NCBI RefSeq assembly: GCF_019880405.1
Contig: NZ_CP082269.1
Location: 4,154,001 to 4,218,000 of the forward strand
Length of the DNA: 64,000 nucleotides
Direction of reading: 5' to 3'
From: Enterobacter sp. C2
Lineage (GTDB): Bacteria; Pseudomonadota; Gammaproteobacteria; Enterobacterales; Enterobacteriaceae
The notes under the pieces are model-generated. The model was given only the letters and a program-made list of their open reading frames with translations. It was not told where the DNA came from and did not search any database. The position numbers were made by a program, and so were the translations under genes. Below are positions 28,035-38,494 of the stretch, in pieces. The stretch's first letter is position 1, and the number at the start of each line of letters is the position of its first letter.

Positions 28035-28468
28035 ACTTGCAGCCAGAAGGTAACCGGACCGTCGTTGACTAGCGAAACCTGCATATCGGCAGCGAACCGC
28101 CCAGTTTGCGTAACGATCTCCTGCTGGCGGCAGCGCTCGACAAAGTAGTCATACAGCGCTTCGGCGCGATCCGGGGCTGCGCCCCGAGAGAAACTCGGAC
28201 GCATGCCGCGCTCAGTATCCGCTGCCAGCGTAAACTGCGATACCACCAGCACGCTGCCACAGGCCTGCTGAACGTTGAGGTTCATCTTGCCGTCGGCATC
28301 GCTGAAGATACGGTAGCCTAATACGCGTTCGCAAAGACGGTTCGCTTTTTGCTCATCGTCCTCTTTTTCGACACCTAACAGCACCAAAAGTCCTGGGCCA
28401 ATTTCACCCGTCACGTTACCTTCCACGGTCACGCTGGCACGGGAAACACGCTGAATTAATGCAATCAT
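28031..28468 (-). CDS. dtd: D-aminoacyl-tRNA deacylase Dtd
   Basis: A 145-residue proofreading enzyme, same as E. coli, that hydrolyses D-aminoacyl-tRNA. The [12 protein letters not shown] motif and the cross-subunit [11 protein letters not shown] motif near the C-terminus are intact. The start is ATG at 28468 ([13 protein letters not shown]), overlapping the yihY stop by 4 bp; a longer reading into yihY is rejected. Confidence 0.97.
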   Translation of the reverse strand: MIALIQRVSRASVTVEGNVTGEIGPGLLVLLGVEKEDDEQKANRLCERVLGYRIFSDADGKMNLNVQQACGSVLVVSQFTLAADTERGMRPSFSRGAAPDRAEALYDYFVERCRQQEIVTQTGRFAADMQVSLVNDGPVTFWLQV

Positions 28469-29337
28469 GGTTGGTCTAATGTCTCTTGCTCTGCGGCTAG
28501 TTTGAGTTTGCGGTACTCCCCGAGAGTGACAGTTATTTCCGCACCAAGCAAGACGATACACCAGGTCCAGTAGACCCAGACAAAGAGAATAGGCACCACC
28601 GCCAGCACGCCGTAGATGAGCTGGTAGGAGGGAAACATGGTGATATAGAGTGCGAACGCCTTTTTGCCCAGCTCAAAGAGCAGCGCGGCTACCAGCGCAC
28701 CGATGACGGCATCGCGGTTGGGCACGCGGGTGGTCGGCACGATGCTGTAGAGCAGCCAGAACGAGAGCCACGACAGGATCAACGGAAAAATACGCAGGAC
28801 GTGATCGATCACGCTATCCAGATCGGTTGCCCAGCGCAGCGAGAGCAGATAGGAGCTAATCGCCAGGCTTGCCCCCGCCAGCAGCGGCCCCAGGGTCAGA
28901 ATCATCCAGTAGACGGCAAAGGAGTAGACTTTGGGTCGCGCCCGCTTGCTACGCCAGATGGTATTCAGCGCGCTATCAATGGCATACATCAGCAGCAGCG
29001 CGGTGACAATCAGGCCGCACGCCCCTACCGCCGTCATTTTGCTGGAGTTAGCGACAAACTGTTCGATATAACGCTGAATGATATCGCCGGTTGATGGCAG
29101 GAAATTGGCAAAAACAAAGTGCCGTAGCTGCATGCTGACGTCGTTAAACATCGGAAATGCGGCGAAAAGCGCAAAAATTACCGCCACCAGCGGTACCAGT
29201 GAAAGCAGCGAAACGTAGGCGAGATTACCCGCCAACGTCGTCATATTGTCTTCGTCGATGCGTTGCCAGAGCAGCCGGAGCCACGCCCACAGCGGGCGGG
29301 CATGGTGGCTGGCTTTATGATGAACGGTTTTTAGCAT
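28465..29337 (-). CDS. yihY: YihY/BrkB-family inner-membrane protein
   Basis: A 290-residue membrane protein with about six hydrophobic helices, of the UPF0761 (YihY/BrkB) family, same length as the E. coli protein. Family segments are [20 protein letters not shown] and [18 protein letters not shown]. It is not an RNase despite old naming; its role is unknown. The gene overlaps yihX by 7 bp and dtd by 4 bp, forming a yihX-yihY-dtd-fabY operon. Confidence 0.93.
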   Translation of the reverse strand: MLKTVHHKASHHARPLWAWLRLLWQRIDEDNMTTLAGNLAYVSLLSLVPLVAVIFALFAAFPMFNDVSMQLRHFVFANFLPSTGDIIQRYIEQFVANSSKMTAVGACGLIVTALLLMYAIDSALNTIWRSKRARPKVYSFAVYWMILTLGPLLAGASLAISSYLLSLRWATDLDSVIDHVLRIFPLILSWLSFWLLYSIVPTTRVPNRDAVIGALVAALLFELGKKAFALYITMFPSYQLIYGVLAVVPILFVWVYWTWCIVLLGAEITVTLGEYRKLKLAAEQETLDQP

Positions 29338-29930
29338 AGCTGTTTTGCAAAGTAGTTCGGTATCGTCTCTTTTCCGGTCACCAGAATTGAGGTAATACCT
29401 AACTGATTAGCTCCCTCTATATTATCGTCATTATCGTCAAAAAAGACCGCATCCTCGGCCGAGAAACCCTCTTCCTGCAACACCGCCTGGTAGATACGCG
29501 CCTCGGGCTTACGCATCCCCATCTCCTGGGAGAGGTAGATCTTATCCGCTGCGGCGCGCACTTCAGGATACTGCTCTGGCCAGAAGGTGGTGTGCAGGCG
29601 GTTGGTATTGGAGAGCACCACCACACGGTGCCCCTGCGCACGCAGCTTATGCATAATGTCGATCACCTCCGGACGCAGCCCGACAAACACCGCCTGCCAG
29701 CCGTGAGAGAACTGCTCATAACTCAGCGGTAGCGACATCTCCAGACACAGCGCCTCGGCAAAATCTTCATCCGACAGCTCGCCCCGCTCGTGGCGGTGGA
29801 ACGCCTCGCCCATGGTAAAGTTCTGCTTCAGCGTCGCCAGTGGGATCCGGCTGAGATCGCTCCATGCGCCCAGCACGCGATTAAAGTCGATATCAACAAT
29901 CACGTTACCTAAATCAAAGATATAGAGCAT
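29331..29930 (-). CDS. yihX: α-D-Glucose-1-phosphate phosphatase YihX
   Basis: A 199-residue HAD-superfamily phosphatase, same as in E. coli, that hydrolyses α-D-glucose 1-phosphate and some related sugar phosphates. Motif I is [11 protein letters not shown], motif II VVLSNTN, motif III includes [10 protein letters not shown], and motif IV is [14 protein letters not shown]. It heads the leftward yihX-yihY-dtd-fabY group. Confidence 0.96.
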   Translation of the reverse strand: MLYIFDLGNVIVDIDFNRVLGAWSDLSRIPLATLKQNFTMGEAFHRHERGELSDEDFAEALCLEMSLPLSYEQFSHGWQAVFVGLRPEVIDIMHKLRAQGHRVVVLSNTNRLHTTFWPEQYPEVRAAADKIYLSQEMGMRKPEARIYQAVLQEEGFSAEDAVFFDDNDDNIEGANQLGITSILVTGKETIPNYFAKQLC

Positions 29931-30012
29931 GTTTCTCTCCTTGCTTGCCGTGGAAAAATAACTGTAGCGGGAAAGATAAGCTTTGGCTATGCGTTAGCGT
30001 CAGCCTGAAAGG

Positions 30013-30043
30013 GGGCAGGCTCCCTCAGGAAGAGAGCCTGCAG
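30013..30043 (-). terminator. Hairpin after csqR
   Basis: GCAGGCTC (30015-30022) pairs with GAGCCTGC (30034-30041) across an 11-base loop, 8 bp beyond the csqR stop. On the minus strand it is followed by CCCCCTTTC, a weak U-tract. It is a likely terminator for csqR. Confidence 0.55.
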
Positions 30044-30050
30044 AGTAGAT

Positions 30051-30857
30051 TTAAAGCGGGGCCTGGCTCGCCTGCTCGTCAGCCATGACGTCTACCGTCT
30101 CTACCTGGCTTGCTTTAAGCAGTTTTTGTAGCGCCGGGCCGGGAAGCTCATCGGTAAAGAGCGCTGTTACCTGAGAGACGTTGCCGATCTCAACGGCAGC
30201 AGAGGCGTGGTATTTCGTATGATCGGCAGCCAGCAGAATATGACGCGAATGCGCCATCATTGCCTTCACTACGCTGGCCTCGTTCACGTCAAACTCCATC
30301 ATTGCGCCGTCGGTTTCAACCGCGCCCACGCTGGTGACCAGGTAGTCAGCCCGGAAGCCGGAGACGAATGCCGTGGCGGCAGGCCCGATAATACCGCCAT
30401 TGTGGGAGCGCAGCGTACCGCCGGGTACCATCACCTCAAGACGAGGGTTTTTATACAGAATATGCGCCACGCGCAGGCTATTAGTGATAATACGCAGATG
30501 ATTATGGTTGAGTAACGCACGTGCAACATGCTCGACGGTAGTGCCGATGGTAATAAATATCGTCGAGCCATCCGGGATATAGTCGGCAATGGCCTCACCA
30601 ATGGCACGCTTCTCCTCCGTCAGCGACACTTCCCGCTGCTCAAACGCGGTATTCACCACGCTGGAAGCGCGCCCCGCTCCGCCGTGATGACGGGTAATCA
30701 GCCCCTGATCGCTGAGCTTGCGGATGTCACGGCGCACGGTTTGCGTAGAGACCGCTAACAGCTGCGCCAGCTCGTCAATATTCATGTAGCCACGATCGGC
30801 GATCAGCGTCAGCAGGCGATCGTGCCGCGGGTTGCCGGTCAGTTCGGTAAGGCTCAT
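30051..30857 (-). CDS. csqR: Sulfoquinovose-operon repressor CsqR (YihW)
   Basis: A DeoR-family regulator of 268 residues from MSLTELTGNPRHD; E. coli CsqR is about 261. The N-terminal winged HTH is clear (IDELAQLLAVSTQTVRRDIR), followed by the DeoR sugar-phosphate-binding domain (FITIGTTVEHVARAL; GPAATAFVSGFRADYLVTSVG). It represses the yih genes and is released by sulfoquinovose or its derivatives. The chosen start has GAGGACAATCC upstream; earlier in-frame codons reach into yihV. It follows yihV by 34 bp. Confidence 0.94.
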   Translation of the reverse strand: MSLTELTGNPRHDRLLTLIADRGYMNIDELAQLLAVSTQTVRRDIRKLSDQGLITRHHGGAGRASSVVNTAFEQREVSLTEEKRAIGEAIADYIPDGSTIFITIGTTVEHVARALLNHNHLRIITNSLRVAHILYKNPRLEVMVPGGTLRSHNGGIIGPAATAFVSGFRADYLVTSVGAVETDGAMMEFDVNEASVVKAMMAHSRHILLAADHTKYHASAAVEIGNVSQVTALFTDELPGPALQKLLKASQVETVDVMADEQASQAPL

Positions 30858-30891
30858 GGATTGTCCTCGAAAAACCATTACGTTTCGCATT

Positions 30892-31788
30892 CTATACAAA
30901 AAGGGACAAAAAAGAGCGGGTTTGATCACAGTCAGGGATCCCTGCACGTCCGCCGGGCCGGGTACATTTTAACGCGGCAACGGCACTGGCAAAACGTACT
31001 GCCTCGACAGAGGCGTCATGCTGCGCCAGGCTTACCGCCAGCGCGCCGTGAAAAACATCTCCCGCCCCGGTGGTATCCACGACCTCTACCTTAAAGCCTG
31101 GCTGATGGCATACGCGGTCACCTTCCAGCCAGACGCACCCTTCTGCGCCCTGAGTAACATAAACGCGACCCTTTGTGAGCATTTGTGCACGTTTAAGAGC
31201 GGCAACGGTCTCCCTCTCTTGGGTCAGGCGTTGCAGGCCGGGTGCAGAGAAGGCAACATGATCGCTTAAGGCCACCAGGTCAGCGATATTTTGCGGGGTC
31301 ACATCCGCGTCCAGCAGCGTAGTCACCCCCTGCTGCCGGGCCAGCGTAAACGCGCGTTTAGCCCCCTCGTGCCAGCGCACGTCCGCGAGTACCGTGTCCC
31401 AGCGGGAGAAATCGATAGCGTCAAGCCAGTCCGCCGACTCTGGCAGATCGGGGCTAGGGTAGTTAGCAATGATCCGCTCTCCCTTTCCATCAACCAGCAC
31501 CGCCGACTGGGACGAGCGTGCGCCCGGCACAACCCGGGTATAGCGCGTATTTACCCCCAGGGCGTCCAGCTCCGACAGCAGTCTCCTCCCCGTATCGTCG
31601 TCCCCCACGCGGCCAATAAAATCCACCTCCGCGCCCAGCTTTGCCGCCGCCACCGCTGCCGTTGCGGCTGGTCCGCCCCCCACTTCCGTATAGTTATGCG
31701 CCACATACTTCCCCCCTTCCGCAGGTAAATCAGCGAGATACCAGATGCGATCCAGTACGGTAATACCGATACAGGCTATTCGAGCCAT
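30892..31788 (-). CDS. yihV: 6-Deoxy-6-sulfofructose kinase YihV
   Basis: A 298-residue pfkB/ribokinase-family kinase that phosphorylates 6-deoxy-6-sulfofructose at C1, using ATP. The N-terminal GGGPAATAAVAAAKLGA and the C-terminal catalytic signature VDTTGAGDVFHGALAV are intact. It is divergent from yihU and co-directed with csqR, as in K-12. Confidence 0.95.
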   Translation of the reverse strand: MARIACIGITVLDRIWYLADLPAEGGKYVAHNYTEVGGGPAATAAVAAAKLGAEVDFIGRVGDDDTGRRLLSELDALGVNTRYTRVVPGARSSQSAVLVDGKGERIIANYPSPDLPESADWLDAIDFSRWDTVLADVRWHEGAKRAFTLARQQGVTTLLDADVTPQNIADLVALSDHVAFSAPGLQRLTQERETVAALKRAQMLTKGRVYVTQGAEGCVWLEGDRVCHQPGFKVEVVDTTGAGDVFHGALAVSLAQHDASVEAVRFASAVAALKCTRPGGRAGIPDCDQTRSFLSLFV

Positions 31789-31942
31789 AGTGAGTTTCTC
31801 CTGTTTTCTGATAGTGACATTTTAATTTCACCAAATGTTTAAAAAGTGACTCATGTCTATTTTTTGACTTTAAATTACAAATACGATCAAAAACAGACAA
31901 CACAAACGCGCACAAATTGACACGATGTGACAGGAGAGAGGC
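31789..31942. promoter_or_regulatory. yihV-yihU divergent control region
   Basis: A 154-bp A/T-rich gap separates the divergent yihV and yihU genes. In E. coli CsqR binds here. I see T/A-rich promoter-like sequence and a repeated TGTGAC/GTGAC motif near 31837-31932 but no clean palindrome, so I do not mark an exact operator. yihU has an ACAGGAGAGAGGC Shine-Dalgarno at its right edge. Confidence 0.5.
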
Positions 31943-32833
31943 ATGTCAGCAATCGCATTTATCGGTTTAGGGCAGATGGGCGCGCCAATGGCGAAGAATC
32001 TGTTGCAACAAGGTCACCAGCTTCAGGTCTTTGATGTGAACCCGCAGGCGGTTCAGGCGCTGGTGGAGAGCGGCGCGCAGGCGGCGGGAACGCCAGCGCA
32101 GGCAGCAACGGATGCCGAATTTGTGATCACCATGCTGCCAAACGGCGACCTGGTGCGCAGCGTACTGTTCGGCGAGCACGGCGTTTGCGAAGGATTATCC
32201 CGTGAAGCGCTGGTGATTGATATGTCTACCATTCATCCACTGCAAACCGACACGCTGATCCGCGACATGGCTGAGCGAGGCTTCAGCATGATGGACGTCC
32301 CCGTCGGACGTACGTCTGACCATGCTATCGCTGGAACGCTGCTCCTGTTGGCAGGCGGCACGGCGCAGCAGGTTGAACGTGCGACACCCGTATTAATGGC
32401 GATGGGCAACGAGCTAATTAACGCTGGCGGGCCAGGCATGGGCATCCGCGTGAAGCTTATTAACAACTACATGAGCATCGCTCTGAACGCGCTCTCCGCT
32501 GAAGCCGCCGTGCTGTGCGAGGCGCTGGGACTCTCCTTCGATGTCGCGCTGAAGGTGATGAGCGGGACGCCTGCCGGAAAAGGGCACTTCACCACGTCGT
32601 GGCCGAACAAGGTGCTGAAGGGGGATCTTTCACCCGCCTTCATGATCGATCTGGCGCATAAAGATCTGGGCATTGCCCTGGATGTCGCCAACCAGCTGCA
32701 CGTTCCGATGCCGCTGGGCGCGGCTTCCCGCGAAGTTTACAACCAGGCACGCGCCGCCGGGCGCGGGCGCGAAGACTGGACAGCCATTCTTGAACAGGTT
32801 CGCGCATCTGCCGGGCTGAAAAAATCACACTGA
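31943..32833 (+). CDS. yihU: 3-Sulfolactaldehyde reductase YihU
   Basis: A 296-residue β-hydroxyacid dehydrogenase that reduces 3-sulfolactaldehyde to 2,3-dihydroxypropane-1-sulfonate with NADH. The Rossmann motif is [12 protein letters not shown] near the N-terminus. The catalytic lysine is Lys171 ([15 protein letters not shown]), at the same number as in E. coli. It opens the rightward yih operon. Confidence 0.95.
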   Translation: MSAIAFIGLGQMGAPMAKNLLQQGHQLQVFDVNPQAVQALVESGAQAAGTPAQAATDAEFVITMLPNGDLVRSVLFGEHGVCEGLSREALVIDMSTIHPLQTDTLIRDMAERGFSMMDVPVGRTSDHAIAGTLLLLAGGTAQQVERATPVLMAMGNELINAGGPGMGIRVKLINNYMSIALNALSAEAAVLCEALGLSFDVALKVMSGTPAGKGHFTTSWPNKVLKGDLSPAFMIDLAHKDLGIALDVANQLHVPMPLGAASREVYNQARAAGRGREDWTAILEQVRASAGLKKSH

Positions 32834-32850
32834 TACGAAAGGACTGAGGA

Positions 32851-33726
32851 ATGACGACGTACACCCTGAAAGATATCACCCGACCCTCCGGCGGTTTTGC
32901 GATGCTGGCTGTGGATCAGCGCGAAGCGATGCGCCTGATGTTTGCCGCAGCGGGTGCACCAGTGCCGGTTAGCGACCAGCACCTGACAGATTTTAAGGTC
33001 AACGCGGCGAAGATTCTGTCGCCGTACGCTTCGGCGATCCTCGTCGACCAGCAGTTCTGCTATCGCCAGGTCGTTGAGCAGCACGCAATAGCCAAAAGTT
33101 GCGCGATGATTGTCGCAGCCGACGAGTTTATTCCAGGCAACGGTATTCCGGTCGACAGCGTGGTAATTGATAAAAATATCGACGCGCAGGCGGTGAAGCG
33201 CGACGGCGGCAAGGCGCTGAAGCTGCTGGTGCTCTGGCGCAGCGATGAAGATCCGCAGCAGCGTCTGGAGATGGTGAAGGCGTTCAACACGCTGTGCCAC
33301 GACCACGGGCTGCTGAGCATTATTGAGCCGGTGGTGCGTCCTCCGCGTCGGGGTGACACGTTCGACCGCGAGCAGGCCATTATCGATGCGGCGAAAGAGC
33401 TGGGTGACAGCGGGGCCGATCTCTACAAGGTGGAGATGCCGCTGTTTGGTAAAGGCTCACAGCAGGCGTTGTTGAACGCTTCCCAAAAGTTGAACGAGAA
33501 CATCGCTATGCCTTGGGTGATCCTCTCCTCCGGCGTGGACGACAAACTCTTCCCCCGTGCGGTACAGGTTGCCATGCAGGCGGGTGCATCCGGCTTCCTT
33601 GCCGGTCGAGCCGTCTGGTCGTCGGTAGTGGGTCTGCCGGACACCGAAATGATGCTTCGCGATATTTCTGTACCGAAACTGCAGCGTTTGGGTGAGATCG
33701 TCGACGAAATGATGGCTCGCCGTTAA
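32851..33726 (+). CDS. yihT: 6-Deoxy-6-sulfofructose-1-phosphate aldolase YihT
   Basis: A 291-residue class I aldolase that cleaves sulfofructose 1-phosphate to dihydroxyacetone phosphate and 3-sulfolactaldehyde. The Schiff-base lysine is Lys193 in [12 protein letters not shown], the E. coli position. The N-terminus ([14 protein letters not shown]) and C-terminal [14 protein letters not shown] phosphate-binding segment match the family. It lies 17 bp after yihU. Confidence 0.95.
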   Translation: MTTYTLKDITRPSGGFAMLAVDQREAMRLMFAAAGAPVPVSDQHLTDFKVNAAKILSPYASAILVDQQFCYRQVVEQHAIAKSCAMIVAADEFIPGNGIPVDSVVIDKNIDAQAVKRDGGKALKLLVLWRSDEDPQQRLEMVKAFNTLCHDHGLLSIIEPVVRPPRRGDTFDREQAIIDAAKELGDSGADLYKVEMPLFGKGSQQALLNASQKLNENIAMPWVILSSGVDDKLFPRAVQVAMQAGASGFLAGRAVWSSVVGLPDTEMMLRDISVPKLQRLGEIVDEMMARR

Positions 33727-33740
33727 GAAAGGATCTGAAC

Positions 33741-34982
33741 ATGAAATGGTTTAACACCCTGAGCCACAACCGCTGGCTTGAACAAGAGACCGACCGCATT
33801 CTCGATTTCGGTAAAAACGCCGCCGTGCCGACCGGCTTCGGCTGGCTAGGCAATAACGGCCAGGTACGCAGCGACATGGGCACCCATCTGTGGATCACCG
33901 CCCGTATGCTGCACGTGTACGCGGTGGCGGCGAATATGGGCCGCCCCGGTGCGTATGCGCTGGTTGAGCACGGCATTAATGCCCTCAACGGCCCGCTGCG
34001 CGACAAGCAGCACGGCGGCTGGTACGCCTGCGTAAACGATGAAGGCGTGATTGATGCCTCCAAGCAGGGTTACCAGCACTTCTTCGTGCTGCTGGGGGCG
34101 GCGAGCGCGGTGACCACCGGCCATCCGCAGGCGCGTCCTCTCCTCGACGAGGCGATTGCGGTGATCGAGCGCTACTTCTGGAGCGAAGAGGAGCAGATGT
34201 GCCTCGAGTCGTGGGACGAAGCGTTCAGCAAAACAGAGGATTACCGCGGGGGCAATGCCAATATGCACGCCGTGGAAGCGTTCCTCATCGTCTATGACGT
34301 CACCCATGACCGTAAATGGCTCGACCGCGCCCTGCGCATCGCCTCGGTCATTATTCACGACGTGGCCCGCAAAGGGGAATATCGCGTTAATGAGCATTTC
34401 GACACTAGCTGGAACCCGATCCGCGACTACAACATCGATAACCCCGCCCACCGCTTCCGCGCCTACGGCGGCACTCCAGGACACTGGATTGAGTGGGGCC
34501 GCCTGATGCTGCACCTGCGCGCCGCGCTGGAAGCCCGCTTTGAAACCCCGCCTGACTGGCTGCTGGAAGATGCAAAAGGCCTTTTCCACGCCACGATCCG
34601 TGATGCCTGGGCCCCGGACGGGGCGGATGGTTTTGTCTACTCGGTGGGCTGGGACGGCAAACCTATTGTGCGCGAACGTGTACGTTGGCCAATCGTCGAG
34701 GCGATGGGCACGGCCTATGCCCTCTACACCGTGACCGGCGAGGCGCAGTACGAAGCCTGGTATCAGAAATGGTGGGATTACTGCATCACGTACCTGATGG
34801 ACTACGAAAACGGCTCGTGGTGGCAGGAGTTGGACACCAATAACAAAGTGACCACCAAAGTCTGGGACGGCAAGCAGGATATCTATCACCTGCTGCACTG
34901 TCTGGTGATCCCCCGCCTGCCGCTGGCACCGGGACTCGCCCCGGCTGTTGCCGCCGGTTTACTGGATAGCCAGGCCAAATAA
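33741..34982 (+). CDS. yihS: Sulfoquinovose isomerase YihS
   Basis: A 413-residue (α/α)6-barrel isomerase of the N-acylglucosamine 2-epimerase family, same length as E. coli YihS. It converts sulfoquinovose to 6-deoxy-6-sulfofructose. Active-site histidine segments [29 protein letters not shown] and [13 protein letters not shown] are all present. It is followed after 16 bp by yihQ, where K-12 has yihR in between. Confidence 0.95.
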   Translation: MKWFNTLSHNRWLEQETDRILDFGKNAAVPTGFGWLGNNGQVRSDMGTHLWITARMLHVYAVAANMGRPGAYALVEHGINALNGPLRDKQHGGWYACVNDEGVIDASKQGYQHFFVLLGAASAVTTGHPQARPLLDEAIAVIERYFWSEEEQMCLESWDEAFSKTEDYRGGNANMHAVEAFLIVYDVTHDRKWLDRALRIASVIIHDVARKGEYRVNEHFDTSWNPIRDYNIDNPAHRFRAYGGTPGHWIEWGRLMLHLRAALEARFETPPDWLLEDAKGLFHATIRDAWAPDGADGFVYSVGWDGKPIVRERVRWPIVEAMGTAYALYTVTGEAQYEAWYQKWWDYCITYLMDYENGSWWQELDTNNKVTTKVWDGKQDIYHLLHCLVIPRLPLAPGLAPAVAAGLLDSQAK

Positions 34983-34998
34983 GAAAGACGGAGTTTTT

Positions 34999-37023
34999 AT
35001 GCGTACCCTACACAATATTGATCTGAAAAATAGTGAAAATGGTTTCACCCTACGCTGGCAGAACCGCCTGATTTTGTCCCACTCCACCGATGCGCCCTGC
35101 CTGTGGATCGGCGCGGGTGAGGCGGATATCGAGATGTTTCGCGGCAACTTCAGCATCAAAGACCGCCTGAACGAGAAGATCGCGCTGACCGAGGCTACGG
35201 TTACGCAGCAAGACGCGGGCTGGGCGATCCGCTTTACCCGCGGCGACGCGGTGAGCGCCACGCTGCGGGTGGGCGTGGATGCAGAGGGTCGACTGGAGCT
35301 CAAGCTGAAAAACGACGCCACCAGCCATAACCGCATCTGGCTGCGGCTGGCTGCGCAGCCGGAGGATCATATCTACGGCTGCGGCGAGCAGTTCTCGTAT
35401 TTCGACCTGCGAGGCAAACCGTTCCCGCTGTGGACCAGCGAGCAGGGCGTGGGCCGTAATAAGCAGACCTATGTGACCTGGCAGGCCGACTGCAAAGAGA
35501 ACGCGGGCGGTGACTACTATTGGACCTTCTTCCCGCAGCCGACCTTCGTCAGCACCCAGAAGTACTACTGCCACGTGGATAACAGCTGTTATATGAATTT
35601 CGACTTCAGCGCCCCGGATTTCCACGAGCTGGCCTTCTGGGAAGATAACGCCACGCTGCGCTTCGAATGTGCAGAAACCTACGTCGATCTGCTGGAAAAA
35701 CTGACCGCGCTGCTGGGCCGCCAGCCAGAGCTGCCAGACTGGGTTTACGACGGCGTGACGCTGGGTATTCAAGGCGGCACCGACGTGTGTCAGCAGAAGC
35801 TGGATAAGCTGCGTAACGGCGGCGTGAAGGTGAACGGCATCTGGGCGCAGGACTGGTCCGGCATTCGCATGACCTCCTTCGGCAAACGCGTGATGTGGAA
35901 CTGGAAGTGGAACAGTGAGCTATACCCGCAGCTGGATAAGCGCATTGCGCAGTGGAAACAGGAAGGTGTGCAGTTCCTCTCCTATATCAACCCGTATGTC
36001 GCCAGCGATCGCGATCTATGCGAAGAGGCGGCGGCGCGTGGCTATCTGACCAAAAATGCCAGCGGCGAGGATTATCACGTCGAGTTCGGTGAATTCTACG
36101 CGGGCGTTATCGACCTGACCAACCCTGAAGCCTACGACTGGTACAAAGAGGTCATTAAAAAGAACCTGATCGAACTGGGCTGCGGCGGCTGGATGGCCGA
36201 TTTCGGTGAGTATCTGCCGACCGACACCTTCCTGCACAACGGCGTAAGCGCGGAGATCATGCATAACGCCTGGCCAGCGCTGTGGGCGAAATGTAACTAC
36301 GAGGCGCTGGAGGAGACCGGTAAGCTCGGGGAGATCCTGTTCTTCATGCGTGCGGGCTATACCGGCAGCCAGAAACACTCCGTGATGATGTGGGCGGGCG
36401 ATCAAAACGTCGACTGGAGCCTGGATGATGGGCTGGCCTCCGTGGTCCCTGCGGCGCTCTCTCTGGCGATGACCGGACATGGCCTGCACCACAGTGATAT
36501 CGGTGGCTATACCACCCTGTTCGAGATGAAACGCAGTAAAGAGCTGCTGCTGCGCTGGTGCGACTTCAGCGCCTTCACGCCGATGATGCGCACCCATGAA
36601 GGAAACCGCCCTGGCGATAACTGGCAGTTTGACGGTGATGCCGAAACCATTGCGCATTTTGCACGTATGACCACCGTCTTCACCACCCTGAAGCCCTATA
36701 TCAAAGATGCCGTGGCGCAGAACGCACAGCGTGGTCTGCCGGTGATGCGTCCGCTGTTCCTGCACTACGAGGACGACGCGAGCGCCTACTCGCTGAAGTA
36801 TCAGTATCTGTTTGGCCGCGATCTGCTGGTGGCGCCTGTTTATGAAGAGGGCCGCAGCGAGTGGACGCTCTATTTGCCAGAGGACAGCTGGGTCAATGCC
36901 TGGACCGGGGAAATTTACCGTGGCGGTGACGTGACCGTTGATGCCCCGCTCGGCAAGCCACCGGTCTTCTATCGCCAGCAAAGCGAATGGGCAAATCTGT
37001 TTAGCACTCTGCGTCATATCTAA
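34999..37023 (+). CDS. yihQ: Sulfoquinovosidase YihQ
   Basis: GH31 enzyme of 674 residues (E. coli 678) that hydrolyses sulfoquinovosyl glycerol and related glycosides to sulfoquinovose. Against E. coli YihQ the numbering is shifted by four, and all key residues align: nucleophile Asp401 (WMADFGEY), acid/base Asp468 (WAGDQNVDW), and the sulfonate-recognition set Gln284, Arg297, Trp300 and Tyr504. These distinguish sulfoquinovosidases from ordinary α-glucosidases. The start MRTLHNIDL follows AAAGACGGAG; a longer reading overlaps yihS. Confidence 0.95.
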   Translation: MRTLHNIDLKNSENGFTLRWQNRLILSHSTDAPCLWIGAGEADIEMFRGNFSIKDRLNEKIALTEATVTQQDAGWAIRFTRGDAVSATLRVGVDAEGRLELKLKNDATSHNRIWLRLAAQPEDHIYGCGEQFSYFDLRGKPFPLWTSEQGVGRNKQTYVTWQADCKENAGGDYYWTFFPQPTFVSTQKYYCHVDNSCYMNFDFSAPDFHELAFWEDNATLRFECAETYVDLLEKLTALLGRQPELPDWVYDGVTLGIQGGTDVCQQKLDKLRNGGVKVNGIWAQDWSGIRMTSFGKRVMWNWKWNSELYPQLDKRIAQWKQEGVQFLSYINPYVASDRDLCEEAAARGYLTKNASGEDYHVEFGEFYAGVIDLTNPEAYDWYKEVIKKNLIELGCGGWMADFGEYLPTDTFLHNGVSAEIMHNAWPALWAKCNYEALEETGKLGEILFFMRAGYTGSQKHSVMMWAGDQNVDWSLDDGLASVVPAALSLAMTGHGLHHSDIGGYTTLFEMKRSKELLLRWCDFSAFTPMMRTHEGNRPGDNWQFDGDAETIAHFARMTTVFTTLKPYIKDAVAQNAQRGLPVMRPLFLHYEDDASAYSLKYQYLFGRDLLVAPVYEEGRSEWTLYLPEDSWVNAWTGEIYRGGDVTVDAPLGKPPVFYRQQSEWANLFSTLRHI

Positions 37024-37068
37024 TCAGGCTCGCCCGCGGGGCAACCTGCGGGCAGATGGAGAACAATA

Positions 37069-38451
37069 ATGAGTCAACAATCATCTGACCCGGCAACCCT
37101 ACGCCTGCCGTTTAAAGAAAAACTCGCTTACGGGATGGGCGATCTCGGCTCTAACATCCTGCTGGATATCGGCACGCTGTACCTGCTGAAGTTCTACACC
37201 GACGTGCTGGGTCTGCCCGGCACCTATGGCGGTATTATCTTCCTGATTGCCAAATTCTTTACCGCCTTTACCGATATGGGCACCGGCATCATGCTCGATT
37301 CGCGGCGCAAAATTGGCCCCAAGGGCAAGTTCCGTCCGTTCGTGCTCTATGCGGCGTTTCCGGTCACGCTGCTGGCGATTGCAAACTTCGTCGGCACGCC
37401 GTTTGAAATCACCGGCAAAACGGTGATGGCGACGGTGCTGTTCATGCTGTACGGCCTGTTCTTCAGCATGATGAACTGCTCTTACGGTGCGATGGTCCCC
37501 GCTATTACCAAAAACCCGGATGAGCGTGCGTCGCTGGCCGCCTGGCGTCAGGGCGGTGCCACGCTGGGTCTGCTGCTCTGTACCGTCGGGTTTGTGCCGG
37601 TAATGAACCTGATTGAAGGCAATGACCAGCTGGGTTACATCTTTGCCGCCACCCTCTTCTCGCTGTTCGGGCTGTTCTTTATGTGGTGGTGCTATAAGGG
37701 CGTGACCGAGCGTTACGTCGAGGCGCAGCCCGCCAGTGCGACGCATAAGCCCGGGCTGCTGCAGTCGTTTCGCGCCATCGCCGGTAACCGCCCGCTGTTT
37801 ATTCTGTGTATCGCCAATCTATGCACGCTGGGCGCGTTTAACGTCAAACTGGCCATTCAGGTTTACTACACGCAGTATGTGCTTAACGATCCGATCCTGT
37901 TGTCGTATATGGGTTTTTTTAGCATGGGCTGCATTTTTATCGGCGTATTTATGATGCCCGGTGCGGTACGGCGCTTTGGTAAGAAAAAGGTCTATATCAG
38001 CGGGCTGATGATTTGGGTAGCAGGCGACCTGCTCAACTACTTCTTCGGCGGCGGCTCGGTGAGCTTTGTCGCATTCTCCTGCCTGGCGTTCTTCGGCTCG
38101 GCGTTTGTGAACAGCCTGAACTGGGCGCTGGTCTCCGACACGGTGGAGTATGGCGAATGGCGTACCGGCGTACGTTCGGAAGGAACGGTCTATACCGGAT
38201 TCACCTTCTTTCGTAAGGTGTCGCAGGCGCTGGCGGGCTTCTTCCCAGGGATTATGCTCACGCAAATTGGCTATGTACCGAACGTGGTGCAGTCTACGGG
38301 AACGGTTGAAGGCCTGCGGCAGTTGATTTTCATCTACCCCAGTATTCTGGCGGTGATCACCATTGTAGCGATGGGATGCTTCTATAACCTTAACGAGAAG
38401 ATGTATGTGCGCATCGTTAAGGAGATAGAACTGCGTAAGCGTCCAGCCTGA
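37069..38451 (+). CDS. yihP: GPH-family sulfonate/sugar transporter YihP
   Basis: A 460-residue, 12-helix member of the glycoside-pentoside-hexuronide:cation symporter family (E. coli YihP 461). It contains the family blocks YGMGDLGSNILLDIGTLYLL and FTAFTDMGTGIMLDSRRK. Its E. coli ortholog is proposed to move sulfoquinovose-pathway substrates or export the dihydroxypropanesulfonate product; direction and substrate are not proven by the sequence. It is very similar to YihO, suggesting an old duplication. Confidence 0.9.
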   Translation: MSQQSSDPATLRLPFKEKLAYGMGDLGSNILLDIGTLYLLKFYTDVLGLPGTYGGIIFLIAKFFTAFTDMGTGIMLDSRRKIGPKGKFRPFVLYAAFPVTLLAIANFVGTPFEITGKTVMATVLFMLYGLFFSMMNCSYGAMVPAITKNPDERASLAAWRQGGATLGLLLCTVGFVPVMNLIEGNDQLGYIFAATLFSLFGLFFMWWCYKGVTERYVEAQPASATHKPGLLQSFRAIAGNRPLFILCIANLCTLGAFNVKLAIQVYYTQYVLNDPILLSYMGFFSMGCIFIGVFMMPGAVRRFGKKKVYISGLMIWVAGDLLNYFFGGGSVSFVAFSCLAFFGSAFVNSLNWALVSDTVEYGEWRTGVRSEGTVYTGFTFFRKVSQALAGFFPGIMLTQIGYVPNVVQSTGTVEGLRQLIFIYPSILAVITIVAMGCFYNLNEKMYVRIVKEIELRKRPA

Positions 38452-38494
38452 ATAACTTGAGATAGCGCTCTTCAGGGCGCTATGAGGATCGACT

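Noticed and set aside
31789-31942. Exact CsqR operator
   Set aside because: The gap must contain it, but I could not find a palindrome or direct repeat good enough to place it.
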